Shown here in pieces: positions 34,702 through 43,364 of a DNA stretch of 64,000 nucleotides. The stretch is from JAUIKM01 sp964445695 (GTDB lineage Bacteria > Bacteroidota > Ignavibacteria > Kapaibacteriales > UBA7675): assembly GCA_964445695.1 (NCBI GenBank), contig CAYULF010000006.1:124001-188000 (forward strand). Reading direction: 5' to 3'. The notes beneath the pieces are model-generated. The model saw only the letters and a list, made by a program, of their open reading frames with translations. It did no database searches and was not told the origin of the DNA. Position numbers and translations under genes: made by a program. The stretch's first letter is position 1; every line of letters starts with the position of its first letter.

Positions 34702-36765
34702 GTGAGCGTCAGCGTCCAAAACAATAACATGCACTTCATAGGCCGGGCGGCCGAGATAGCCGTGTTCCGCTCCGTCCTGACGGACAAAACGGAGCCCGTA
34801 AAGGCGCTGTACATCCACGGCCCCGGCGGCACCGGAAAAACAACCCTCCTGAAAGAATGCATCCGCGTTTGCGATGAATGCGACGTGGACCACGCCCTGT
34901 GGGATTCGCGCGACTTTGAGCCGTCCATCAACGCATTTCTGGAATTCCTGGCGCGCAGGCTGAACCTGGCCGAAGACGAGGACGTGCTCGCTGCGCTGCA
35001 AACGGTCAGCCAACGGTTTGTACTGTTTCTGGACACCTTTGAAATGCTGCAAGCGCTGGACAACTGGATCCGCGACGAGTTTATCGGACGCGTGCCGGAC
35101 AACATGATGGTGGTGCTGAGCGGACGCGCCACGCCCTCGACCTCCTGGCGTGCAGCGCCCGGATGGCGGCGAAATATCAAACCGCTGGCGCTGCGCAACC
35201 TGAATTCGGACGACGGACGCAGCTACCTGAGCCTGCGCGACGTTCCCGACAACCAGCACGAATCGGTCCTGAAATTTACGCATGGGCATCCGCTGGCGCT
35301 GGCGCTGGTTGCCGACGCCTTTGCGCAGCATCCCGGACTGGACTTTCAGCCCGAACAGACGCCGGACGTCATTCAGGCTCTGCTGGAACAATTTGTGGAA
35401 GAAACGCCCGGTCCCTCCCACCGCGCGGCGCTGGAAGCCTGCGCGCTGGTGCGATCCACGACGGAAAGTCTGCTGAAAACGCTGCTGGCGGCGGACGATG
35501 TACGCGAGCTGTTCGACTGGCTGCGCAGCCTGACGTTTATGGAGGCGGGGCCGACGGGACTGTTCCCGCACGATCTGGCGCGCGAGGCCCTGATTGCCGA
35601 TCTGCGCTGGCGCAATCCCGACCGCTATGCCGAGCTGCACGAACGCGCGCGCAGCTATTACCTGCAACGCCTGAAACAGACAGGCACGGGACGGCAACTG
35701 GCGCTGTTCGACTTCCTGTTTCTGCATCGCGCCAATCCGGTAATCCACTCCAATTTTGAGTGGCAGACGGCCGGCATGCTGCGCCAGGACGTGCTGCAGG
35801 AATCGGACCTGAACGTGGTGCTGGACATGCTGCGCCGTCACGAAGGCGAAGAGTCGGTCAAGCTTGCTCAACACTGGTACGAGCGGCAAGCCCAAAACTT
35901 TTTTGTTTATCGCGATGCCTCGGGAGCGCCACAGGGATTTTTAACCGCTTTCAAGCTCAGTTCGGACGACAGCTCCGACAAGGAAATTGACCCCGCCGCC
36001 AGAGCCTGTCTGGCTTACCTGGAGAAAAATGCACCGCTGAGGCCCGGCGAACAGGCAACGCTGTTCCGGTTCTGGATGGATCGGACTGAGTACCAGCGCG
36101 TGTCGCCGGCCCAGGGAGCGATTTTTGCAAGTTTTCTGCGCCACTACCTGACCACGGCGCGCCTGGCCTTCAGCTTTCTTCCCTGTGACGATCCGGCCTA
36201 CTGGCTGGAAGGGTTCTCACACGCCGACAAAATGCGGCTGGAGGAGCTCGACTTCGACCTGAACGGGCATCGCTACGGCATGTATGGTCACGACTGGCGC
36301 AAACGACCGCCCTCCGTCTGGCTGGATCTGATGGCGCAGCTGGAACTGTCCGGCGATGCGCGTACCGCCCCTTCGCTGCAACCGCCGCCACTGGTGGTGC
36401 TCAGCCGCGAGGATTTTCAGTCGGCGGTACGCACGGCGCTGCGCACGCTGGGTTCGTTCACCGAATTGCAGACAAATCCCCTGCTCAAGTCGCGCGTTGT
36501 CGCGGACCAGATCGACAGCGACGTCAGTTTTGCCGAGAAAGCCGCCTGCCTGCAGTCCTTGCTGACGGAGATGGTGGAACAGCTCAGGGAAGCGGTCAGC
36601 GATGAAGAAGTCCACAAAACGGTTTATTGCACTTATATCAACCCGATCGGCACACAGGAAGAAGTCGCCGATGCACTCAATCTGGCGTTCAGCACCTATC
36701 GGCGCCGCCTGCGTAAAGGAATCGAAGCTGTAACCGAGCTGCTGTGGCAGCGCGAAATCACCTGA
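34702..36765 (+). CDS. Large P-loop NTPase (STAND-like) with GNAT-like and HTH-like C-terminal parts
   Basis: The 687-residue protein has FIGRAAEIAVFRSVL then Walker A HGPGGTGKTTLL near residue 40, Walker B LFLDTFEML near 112, and a GHPLALALVADAF motif that is typical of STAND NTPases. The middle resembles a GNAT-like fold (NFFVYRDASGAPQGFLTAF). The C-terminus NLAFSTYRRRLRKGIEAV reads like a short helix-turn-helix. I recall proteins with this same order in many genomes, none with an assigned role. The start is GTG 34702; ATG 34729 (MHFIGR) is a good alternative. It lies alone, between the tandem repeat and a cluster of short direct repeats. Its use as a regulator or as a defence sensor is open. 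Confidence 0.85.
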   Translation: MSVSVQNNNMHFIGRAAEIAVFRSVLTDKTEPVKALYIHGPGGTGKTTLLKECIRVCDECDVDHALWDSRDFEPSINAFLEFLARRLNLAEDEDVLAALQTVSQRFVLFLDTFEMLQALDNWIRDEFIGRVPDNMMVVLSGRATPSTSWRAAPGWRRNIKPLALRNLNSDDGRSYLSLRDVPDNQHESVLKFTHGHPLALALVADAFAQHPGLDFQPEQTPDVIQALLEQFVEETPGPSHRAALEACALVRSTTESLLKTLLAADDVRELFDWLRSLTFMEAGPTGLFPHDLAREALIADLRWRNPDRYAELHERARSYYLQRLKQTGTGRQLALFDFLFLHRANPVIHSNFEWQTAGMLRQDVLQESDLNVVLDMLRRHEGEESVKLAQHWYERQAQNFFVYRDASGAPQGFLTAFKLSSDDSSDKEIDPAARACLAYLEKNAPLRPGEQATLFRFWMDRTEYQRVSPAQGAIFASFLRHYLTTARLAFSFLPCDDPAYWLEGFSHADKMRLEELDFDLNGHRYGMYGHDWRKRPPSVWLDLMAQLELSGDARTAPSLQPPPLVVLSREDFQSAVRTALRTLGSFTELQTNPLLKSRVVADQIDSDVSFAEKAACLQSLLTEMVEQLREAVSDEEVHKTVYCTYINPIGTQEEVADALNLAFSTYRRRLRKGIEAVTELLWQREIT

Positions 36766-36821
36766 TCCCCACCGCGTGATCCTCACTTTTCCGCCTGAAC
36801 ATCATCAAAAACCGGCTTTTT

Positions 36822-36880
36822 TTCACTTTGATCGCAAAGTGAACAGAAAGTGAACAGTACCTGACCTGTCGGGTGAACAG
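36822..36880. promoter_or_regulatory. Triple GTGAACAG direct repeats and an inverted repeat after the ATPase gene
   Basis: GTGAACAG occurs at 36839-36846, 36850-36857 and 36873-36880. The first is part of the inverted repeat TTCACTTT...AAAGTGAA (36822-36843). Such iterated sites are commonly binding sites for a DNA-binding protein. The starts at 36839 and 36850 differ by 11 bases and at 36850 and 36873 by 23 bases, close to one and two helical turns. The regulator is not known. Confidence 0.45.
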
Positions 36881-37332
36881 TCTCACGCCTAATTTTACCA
36901 TCAAGCAACAAACGTTGATTGCGACGGCGACAAAGACCGGCAACGGACACGGGCGCAACGCACAACATCAACATCGAAATTCACGGTATTCGGCGACATT
37001 CGACAACATTTGTCCAACCGTGCGGGCACGGCAAACCTGCTACTCCAACACACTACTGAAACAACAACGGCAAGTGTTTAAACGGCGGAGCGCAAAGTCT
37101 CCACCGAAAATCCATACATCAAAGAATGAAAGGCCGGCGTACATCCACCGGACCAAAAACACTTAAACAATCCGAGAACCAGGCTGAACGCGGTTCTCTG
37201 CGTCTTGTGCCATTGACGAGAGAACACATGCGATCTGTGCTACGGTCCGGTGGATGTTTATTGGTCGCCCTTTCAGCTGTCGCAGAAACAGCACAGCGTT
37301 GAAGAACCTGTTAATTAACCCGAGGACTTCCC
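36881..37332. other. Non-coding leader region of the DUF4331 gene
   Basis: No gene is convincing; an open frame at 36873-37166 has the composition of random sequence. The region holds the inverted-repeat element at 37141-37257 described separately. The DUF4331 promoter is probably downstream or within it. Confidence 0.5.
37141..37257 (+). other. Candidate structured element upstream of the DUF4331 gene
   Basis: A perfect 14-base inverted repeat, ACATCCACCGGACC (37141-37154) and GGTCCGGTGGATGT (37244-37257), encloses an inner stem GAGAACC (37174-37180) / GGTTCTC (37192-37198). It ends 75 bases before the DUF4331 start. It could be an untranslated-leader structure or a mobile-element relic. 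A core of it recurs near 40911. Confidence 0.5.
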
Positions 37333-39408
37333 ATGACTACATGTTATCGACCATTGCAGCGCATCGTTTTGCCTGTATTGTTAAGTCTTGTCATCGCCGC
37401 TTCCGCGCTGGCTTCAAGCCACCGCGAAGCGCCGCTCATCAGCAACGATCCGCTGGCGGACAATACCGACCTGTACGCTTTCCGCAGCCCGGACAACCCC
37501 AACACAATCACGGTCATCGCAAACTTCATTCCATTTGAATTGCCGGAAGGCGGACCGAACTATTATTCGTTTGGTGAAAACATTCGCTACGAAATACACA
37601 TAGACAACGATGTTAACACGCCGGGCGACGACATTATTTATCGCTTTACATTTGAGCAGATGAACGAAGATCCCACGACCTTCTTCCGCATTCGGCTCGG
37701 CGCGGAAAACATGAAAACAACGTACATGGCTGAAAAGAGCGTGGACGGCGGACAGACCTTTACTGTCATAGTTCAAAACGGCGTCGTTCCGCCGCCGAAT
37801 ATCGGTGTTCGTTCAATCGAGTCGGCTGTCGGACTTAACACAACTTATGAACAGTTGATGGCGGACGCCGTAGCTTCGGCCGACGGCGGCGGCGGCGAGC
37901 AGATCTTCTGCGGACCGGTCGACGATCCGTTCTTTGTCGATCTGGGCGGCATCTTTGATCTCGGCGCCATCCGCAGCAAGGACGCCGAAGGCGACATGAA
38001 AGCTCGCGACGGCCTGGCCGGTTTCAACTGCCATACTATCGCCCTGCAGATTCCAATCGCCACGCTGCAAAAAGACGGCAAATCCGCCGATGAGGCCGCC
38101 AATATTCTGGACTCCGACTTCATTATCGGCGTCTGGGCCTCTGCTTCGCGCCCGCAGATTACAACGCTGCGCACGGACGGTCAGAAACCCGACGTTTCCG
38201 GTGACTGGATTCAGATTTCACGCCTCGGCATGCCGCTGACGAACGAAGCCGTGATTCCCGTCGGCGATAAAAACCTGTGGAACGCCACCTCACCCTACGA
38301 TACTGAGGGCGAGGCAATGTTCCAGCAGTACTTCGTCAACCCCGAGCTGGCGCTGTACATGGACGACAGCCAGTTCGGCGCGGCCGTTCCGGGCTTTGAG
38401 CTGCTGCGCATCCAGACGAGTTCGCTCGGTGCTTTTGACTTCCGCAACGGCAAGAACGGCCTCTTCGGACTGCCGGAAGAAGCCCGCATGGGTACCGCGC
38501 TTTCCGACGACGTTTTTGGTCCCTTCCTGCTGCGCGAAGGCGAGCCGCGTTCGGCCGACCTGCTGCCGATATTCTACACCGGCGTACCCAATCTGGCGCC
38601 CTATCAATTGGCCACAGGTAAAAGCAACGGTCCGCTCAGCGAAGGCAAACCGTTCATCAACAACTTCCTGCCGACCTTCGGCGACGCGCTGCGTCTGAAT
38701 ATGGCCGTGCCGCCGACGCCGCGCGACGATCCCGATTTCAGCTCACTCGGTCTGGTGCAGGCGGCGGTGCTTGGCCTGACGGACGCGCGATTTAACACAA
38801 GCGCCGAGCTGCAGATGATTCCGAACATGGACGGCTTCCCCAATGGTCGCCGACTGGAAGACGACGTAACGCGCATCGAACTGCAGGCCGTTTCCGGCGT
38901 GGTGCTTGCCGCTGTGGGACTTTGGTACGACGACTTTGACGGTTCCAACCCGGTGACGCAGGACCTGCTCGACGTGCTGACATTCTCGGCCGGCCCCGAA
39001 GCCAACGACCTGCCGCTGCAGGAAAACTGGCCTTTTATGGCCCCGCCGCATCGCGGCTACGATTACGATCGCGTCGTGACCTCCGTCAACCAGGAAGGCG
39101 ACGGTTTCGGCGGCGGCGCGCTCGGCATTCGCCCGCCGGAAGCTATGTTCATCGGTGAAAACTTCCCCAACCCGCTGACGACAGTCACGACCCTGCGTTT
39201 TCACTTAAACAACAGCGGTCGGACAATGCTCAACATCTACGATGTACGCGGCAACTTTGTCGGCACCATCTTCGATGAAAACCTGACGCGCGGTGACTAT
39301 TCCTCCGAATGGCGCCCCGATCAGTCGTACGGATCCGGCGTGTACATTGCCCAGCTCAGCGTGGACGGCCGCGCCGTCGACAGTATGAAGTTAAACGTGC
39401 TGCGTTAA
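37333..39408 (+). CDS. DUF4331-domain secreted protein with T9SS sorting domain
   Basis: The 691-residue protein has a signal peptide (IVLPVLLSLVIAASALA) and then SSHREAPLISNDPLADNTDLYAFRSPDNP, the hallmark beginning of DUF4331 proteins, continuing with RYEIHIDNDVNTPGDDIIYRF. The C-terminus MFIGENFPNPLTTVTTLRF onward is a T9SS type-A sorting domain. ATG 37333 has GAGG seven bases upstream. It is followed by a hairpin and a TPR-protein gene in the same direction. The family function is unknown; the pairing with a TPR protein recurs in related genomes as far as I recall. Confidence 0.93.
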   Translation: MTTCYRPLQRIVLPVLLSLVIAASALASSHREAPLISNDPLADNTDLYAFRSPDNPNTITVIANFIPFELPEGGPNYYSFGENIRYEIHIDNDVNTPGDDIIYRFTFEQMNEDPTTFFRIRLGAENMKTTYMAEKSVDGGQTFTVIVQNGVVPPPNIGVRSIESAVGLNTTYEQLMADAVASADGGGGEQIFCGPVDDPFFVDLGGIFDLGAIRSKDAEGDMKARDGLAGFNCHTIALQIPIATLQKDGKSADEAANILDSDFIIGVWASASRPQITTLRTDGQKPDVSGDWIQISRLGMPLTNEAVIPVGDKNLWNATSPYDTEGEAMFQQYFVNPELALYMDDSQFGAAVPGFELLRIQTSSLGAFDFRNGKNGLFGLPEEARMGTALSDDVFGPFLLREGEPRSADLLPIFYTGVPNLAPYQLATGKSNGPLSEGKPFINNFLPTFGDALRLNMAVPPTPRDDPDFSSLGLVQAAVLGLTDARFNTSAELQMIPNMDGFPNGRRLEDDVTRIELQAVSGVVLAAVGLWYDDFDGSNPVTQDLLDVLTFSAGPEANDLPLQENWPFMAPPHRGYDYDRVVTSVNQEGDGFGGGALGIRPPEAMFIGENFPNPLTTVTTLRFHLNNSGRTMLNIYDVRGNFVGTIFDENLTRGDYSSEWRPDQSYGSGVYIAQLSVDGRAVDSMKLNVLR

Positions 39409-39437
39409 ACCGGCATCAGTAAATCATCGATCACCGC

Positions 39438-39472
39438 TGCGGGACGCCTCCCCGGACGGCCGGCGTCCCGCA
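39438..39472 (+). other. Strong hairpin between the DUF4331 and TPR genes
   Basis: TGCGGGACGCC (39438-39448) and GGCGTCCCGCA (39462-39472) pair perfectly over 11 bases with a 13-base loop. No T-run follows, so it is more likely an mRNA-stability or processing hairpin that lets the two genes be expressed unequally. Confidence 0.55.
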
Positions 39473-39504
39473 GATCTTCACGATTAAACCTACAGGAAAG
39501 AAGC

Positions 39505-40848
39505 ATGAATTTGTTTAACTCCAATCGAGCGATTTCTCTTTTGTGTTTGACAGCCGCTTTGTTTATCAGTATGGCTCTCGGCGCCGATACCGCCGCAGCC
39601 GGGACGGATTCGCCGGCGCGCGATATACCGGCTTTGCTGGACCGCAGTCCGGGACTTGACAACAGTGAATTTCAGCGCGTGCGTATGCGCTATGCCGAAC
39701 TCAATCAGCGATTGTTAAACAACGGCGATGACGTCGATGCATATATCGAAACGGCCCGGATTTTCATGAGCGAGGCACGCATCACGGGCGAACACCCCTA
39801 CTACTATCCCGCTGCGCTGCACCTGTCAAACGTCGCACTTGAACTCGCCCCCATGAAATACGAAGCCCTAGTGTCGCTCGGTTCTGTTCAGATGTCGCTG
39901 CACAAATTTCGCGATGCACTTGCAAGCGCGCGGCTTGCTATCGGCGCGTCACCTGATCGCGCAACGGCTTACGGCATACTCTGCGACGCCTCGCTGGAAC
40001 TGGGCGACTATACTGCAGCCGTTCAGGCCTGCGACCAGATGGCGCGCCTCCGTCCGGACCTGCGCTCCTATGCCCGCATCTCGTATCTGCGCGAAATTCA
40101 CGGCGACATGCCCGGCGCGGTCGAAGCGATGCAGATGGCTGTGAATGCCGGCATTCCCGGCAGCGAAGAACGCGCCTGGGTGCAAACCACGCTCGGCAAT
40201 CTCTACCTGAAAACGGGCAATGCAACAGCGGCACAGCAAGCGTTTTATCGGGCCGCACTCGAACGCGATCAATATCCTTTTGCATTGGCCGGTCTGGCGC
40301 GCGTACAGGCAATGCTGGGCAATCCGGCGCAGGCTTTTGAACTGCTGGAAACAGCGGCGGAGATGGCCCCGGAATTTTCCTTCCTGCAACTCAAGGCCGA
40401 CCTGCTGCGCGCAGCGGGAGAAGATGAGCGAGCGGATGAGCTGCTGGCCGAAATAGAATCCATGCTGGCGGAAGACGAGGCGGCCGGCCATGTCATGGAC
40501 CGCGAGTTTGCCCTGATGTATTCCGACCACGGAATTAAACTGGAGGAAGCGGCGACGCGGGCCTCAAAGGAACTGGCCAAACGCCCCGACAATATCGATG
40601 CGCAGCACACGGCGGCAATCGTCGCGCTGCACACCGGGCGGCCCGCGGAGGCGCGCGAACTCATCCGCAAAGCGATGCGTTTGGGCAGCGCCGACCCCGT
40701 CATGACAGCTCATGCCGGTTTGATAGAGGCCGCTCTGGGCAATCGAGATCAGGCTCTGAAACTGCTGGAGAGCGCCGTGAGCGCCAATCCTTTCCTGCCC
40801 GTTCTGCTGAAGCGGGAAGTGTTTAACACGTTAAATGCTCTTTCCTGA
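39505..40848 (+). CDS. Secreted TPR-repeat protein
   Basis: The 447-residue protein has a signal peptide (LLCLTAALFISMALGADTAAAG) and a series of TPR helices, for example AIGASPDRATAYGILCDASLE, LGDYTAAVQACDQMARLRPD, LGNLYLKTGNATAAQQAFY, and ALGNRDQALKLLESAVSANP. TPR repeats mediate protein-protein contacts, so it is likely a periplasmic scaffold. AGGAAAG lies upstream of ATG 39505. It lies 96 bases after the DUF4331 gene, with a hairpin between, and may be its operon partner. Confidence 0.9.
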   Translation: MNLFNSNRAISLLCLTAALFISMALGADTAAAGTDSPARDIPALLDRSPGLDNSEFQRVRMRYAELNQRLLNNGDDVDAYIETARIFMSEARITGEHPYYYPAALHLSNVALELAPMKYEALVSLGSVQMSLHKFRDALASARLAIGASPDRATAYGILCDASLELGDYTAAVQACDQMARLRPDLRSYARISYLREIHGDMPGAVEAMQMAVNAGIPGSEERAWVQTTLGNLYLKTGNATAAQQAFYRAALERDQYPFALAGLARVQAMLGNPAQAFELLETAAEMAPEFSFLQLKADLLRAAGEDERADELLAEIESMLAEDEAAGHVMDREFALMYSDHGIKLEEAATRASKELAKRPDNIDAQHTAAIVALHTGRPAEARELIRKAMRLGSADPVMTAHAGLIEAALGNRDQALKLLESAVSANPFLPVLLKREVFNTLNALS

Positions 40849-40895
40849 GGTGATGCAATGCAGCCTGGTTTTCCGTCTGCGCTTTGCGTCAATAA

Positions 40896-40978
40896 CGGTG
40901 AATCTGTACTTGGTCCGGTGGTGTGCCGCGAAATTCGGAAGACGACGACGGAAGAGATAGCGGCATTCTGATTCACCG
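40896..40978 (+). other. Candidate structured intergenic element after the TPR gene
   Basis: The outer arms CGGTGAATC (40896-40904) and GATTCACCG (40970-40978) are exact inverse complements, and the inner arms TGCCGC and GCGGCA (about 40924-40929 and 40960-40965) are too. The element includes TTGGTCCGGTGG (40910-40921), the 10-base core also found in both arms of the element at 37141-37257. It lies beyond the TPR stop. Confidence 0.45.
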
Positions 40979-41090
40979 CTCCCCTGCGCAAGCGTGTGTT
41001 CAACAAAGATTGACTCGGGGTTCCAGGCTCAACGCCAGGCGTCTGTTTCGCACCGCGGAGCAGGCGCCTGTTTGTTTAAACAGCTACCTG

Positions 41091-41132
41091 CAATAACAAA
41101 CGCCCCGCGACCTAAAAAGTCCACGAGGCGTT
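41091..41132 (-). terminator. Rho-independent terminator of the coiled-coil gene
   Basis: On the minus strand AACGCCTCGTGG pairs with GGTCGCGGGGCGTT (about 12 pairs, two or three of them G-T), then TTTGTTATTG. It lies 36 bases after the stop of the leftward gene 41169-42311. Confidence 0.8.
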
Positions 41133-41168
41133 GTCAGGAGCAATCTGAATTTGTTGTATCGTCACTTC

Positions 41169-42311
41169 TTAACGTGTAATGACGAGCGGTCCGCTCTGCA
41201 CTCCGTTCTTGCCGACGACACGAAATTGATACACGCCGCTGCTTAAGTTGTATATGTCGGCGTCTACAGTGAATTCGTGCTTACCGGCGCTCAGTTGACC
41301 TTCGAAAAGGCGTCCTACTTCACGTCCTGTATTGTCGAGCAGGTAAATCACGACGTCGCTGTATTGCGGCATATTCACGCTGATCGTCGCCTGGTCTACT
41401 GCAGGATTCGGATATATTTCGATCATCGATTCGTCGACGTCCAGTCCTTCGCGCAGTAAAACATCGTCCTTATGACTGCCCTCAGCCTGCCGCATGTCTC
41501 CACCGAATAATTCTTCCGTTCGCCCATTCCATAGAAATACCATCGCCAATGCGTGCGGTCCATCCATCGCTCCAATACTCCAGCCGCGATGACCTCTGTG
41601 CTGTCGAGATTCCCGGCGGCGATGATGGTGCGAGTTTCCATCTTCAAGTTCATTGTCGCCGCTTTTGGACATTTCCCGCGTTTCCTCCACCTCCGGAAAC
41701 GGTTTCGGTGGGTTTTCCGGAGAATAAACTGATTCTCCCTCCAGACGAGCTTTCAATTGCTGAAGGCGACGTTGACCTGCTTCACCTGCCGCAGCCAGTT
41801 CATCGACATGAGCTGCTTCCCATTTCCGGACCAGCGCCAGTGCTCCGGTTTTCATGTCGGACTTTTTGGTTGCGCCTTCTTCTCTGATCTGTTCAACAAG
41901 GGCGGGATAGCGCTGAACCAGCTCCTTCAACTCCTCGAAAAACACCATGATCTCCCGGCGTTTTGAATGCATGCTTGCGCGCTGTTCCCGCATTTTTTCG
42001 CGAAGTGCGCGGTGTTCATCTTCACTCAAGTTGCGATACTCTTCCAGCCGTTCTTTTTGAGCTGCCCTGTGCGCGGCGGCTTGCGCGCGCATTTCATTGA
42101 GCCTGGCCAGATCGTCGGCCGACAACGTTGCATCGATTGTTTGTTTCCACTGATCCAATGCCGGCGTCAGTTCCGTCCGCGCGTACTGGCGCAGTTCATT
42201 GTGCAACTTCTCAGCTGCCTCCGACCGCTCATGCGCCTGCCCCGGCACAACTGCCAGCAATGCAAGAAAAAGCCCCGTCACAAATCGTATCGACATTAAT
42301 GCTACCTTCAT
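41169..42311 (-). CDS. Secreted coiled-coil, His-rich protein with T9SS sorting domain
   Basis: The 380-residue protein has a signal peptide (FVTGLFLALLAVVPGQAH) and a long charged helical region (residues about 30-200, e.g. LSEDEHRALREKMREQRASM) that resembles Spy/CpxP-type periplasmic helices without being clearly homologous. A His- and Arg-rich stretch (HHHRRRESRQHRGHRGW, near 225-245) could bind metal or nucleic acid. The C-terminal 80 residues, from MIEIYPNPAVDQATISV, are a T9SS type-A sorting domain. ATG 42311 follows GGAGAGAA; ATG 42296 is a possible alternative. Function is unknown. Confidence 0.82.
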   Translation of the reverse strand: MKVALMSIRFVTGLFLALLAVVPGQAHERSEAAEKLHNELRQYARTELTPALDQWKQTIDATLSADDLARLNEMRAQAAAHRAAQKERLEEYRNLSEDEHRALREKMREQRASMHSKRREIMVFFEELKELVQRYPALVEQIREEGATKKSDMKTGALALVRKWEAAHVDELAAAGEAGQRRLQQLKARLEGESVYSPENPPKPFPEVEETREMSKSGDNELEDGNSHHHRRRESRQHRGHRGWSIGAMDGPHALAMVFLWNGRTEELFGGDMRQAEGSHKDDVLLREGLDVDESMIEIYPNPAVDQATISVNMPQYSDVVIYLLDNTGREVGRLFEGQLSAGKHEFTVDADIYNLSSGVYQFRVVGKNGVQSGPLVITR

Positions 42312-42832
42312 TTCTCTCCACTCCAGGATGATGAATCACTGCTACTGATTGAACAGCTACTTAGAGCATGGCGGCATACTAATGGTTTAATCTCGACTCA
42401 AGGTTTTCACACTTTTCTCGCGGCCTGCTGCTGATCGCTTTGAGCTCCGCGCTTGCGCTTCTCGCTCAGGCTCTTTTGACTTTTCTGTTAACCAGCGGGA
42501 TCGAAACATTTCAGCGTCATGCCGGCCCGCAGTTGTTAATTGCGCAATTCAAATCCCGGTGACGAACAAAAGAAAAAGCAAGCCGCCGAGCGGCGAAGCG
42601 CTCATCCGCCAATCATGCGCGTTCCAAGCGGTTCAGCCTGCGTTCAGGCATAGAAAACAACCGTTTGTGCGACAGAAAAAAGTTTGAAGTCGGTTGTGGA
42701 GGCAGATAAATACGCGAGTGAGGTTTCCCGCACAACTTATTGAGAATTAAGAAGATACCGGCGACCATTTTTTGGATATTTGACATGTGGACGTACTTTT
42801 CCCTTGATCAGGGGCCCACCCCGCCGCCACCT
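42312..42832. other. Intergenic stretch before the group II intron
   Basis: No gene is visible. It contains the promoter region of the leftward coiled-coil gene, the dispersed-repeat copy at 42559-42603, and a related inverted sequence near 42440-42520 (CTTTTGACTTTTCTG... followed by CAGCGGGATCG). Confidence 0.5.
42559..42603 (+). repeat. Dispersed intergenic repeat, copy 2
   Basis: TGACGAACAAAAG, then AAAAAGCAAGCCGCCGAGC, then GGCGAAGCGCTCA. It matches the copy at 8411-8469 read on the other strand, without the 13-base insert of that copy. Confidence 0.6.
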
Positions 42833-43364
42833 GAGCGCCAGGCCAAGCTTGGCATCACTAGCCGGGTGCAAGTCCCGGTCAGAGGTACAGCCATGCCTCT
42901 GTATCGAGTGTTGCGCGTGATGCGGAGTGTCTTGCACAGGCGCGAACAATTCATGTGAAGCGTACACAGAGAATCACATGGGCCACAATGGAGGCCGTCC
43001 TCCGTGAAGCCGTCAAGTCCCGAGAAGTGGGATAGTTGCAGGTGACGACAGTATAGGTGGACTGGAAGTCATGACCTTCGAAGCGTGAGAGATGGCGAGC
43101 GAACGAAGGGCCTGCCGGGATCGTGGGGCGTGGCACGTGTGAAGAGTGATGCCAGGAACCTGGGAGACCCCATGGGAGTCCTTGTAGCCTGTAAACAAGG
43201 TAGTACCGGCCAAGGTAATACGGAGGCGGTACGACGCTGCATGGGGAGTCGGATCAGTTCATAGTACTCTGCGGTCGGGAGAGCCGGCTACCTGGGGAAG
43301 GGACTGACGGTAGTTCGCAGACATCATAGAACCCATTGCCCAACAAGGACGGTTGGAATACACA

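Noticed and set aside
34528..35895. 455-codon open frame on the - strand
   Set aside because: It is antisense to the STAND-like ATPase gene, which has coherent motifs.
36873..37166. 97-codon open frame on the + strand before the DUF4331 gene
   Set aside because: The composition is unlike real proteins here (rich in Thr, Asn, Arg, Lys without pattern), and it overlaps the structured element.
42546..42560. TTCAAATCCCGG as a tRNA T-arm
   Set aside because: The flanking bases do not form the acceptor, D or anticodon stems of a tRNA.
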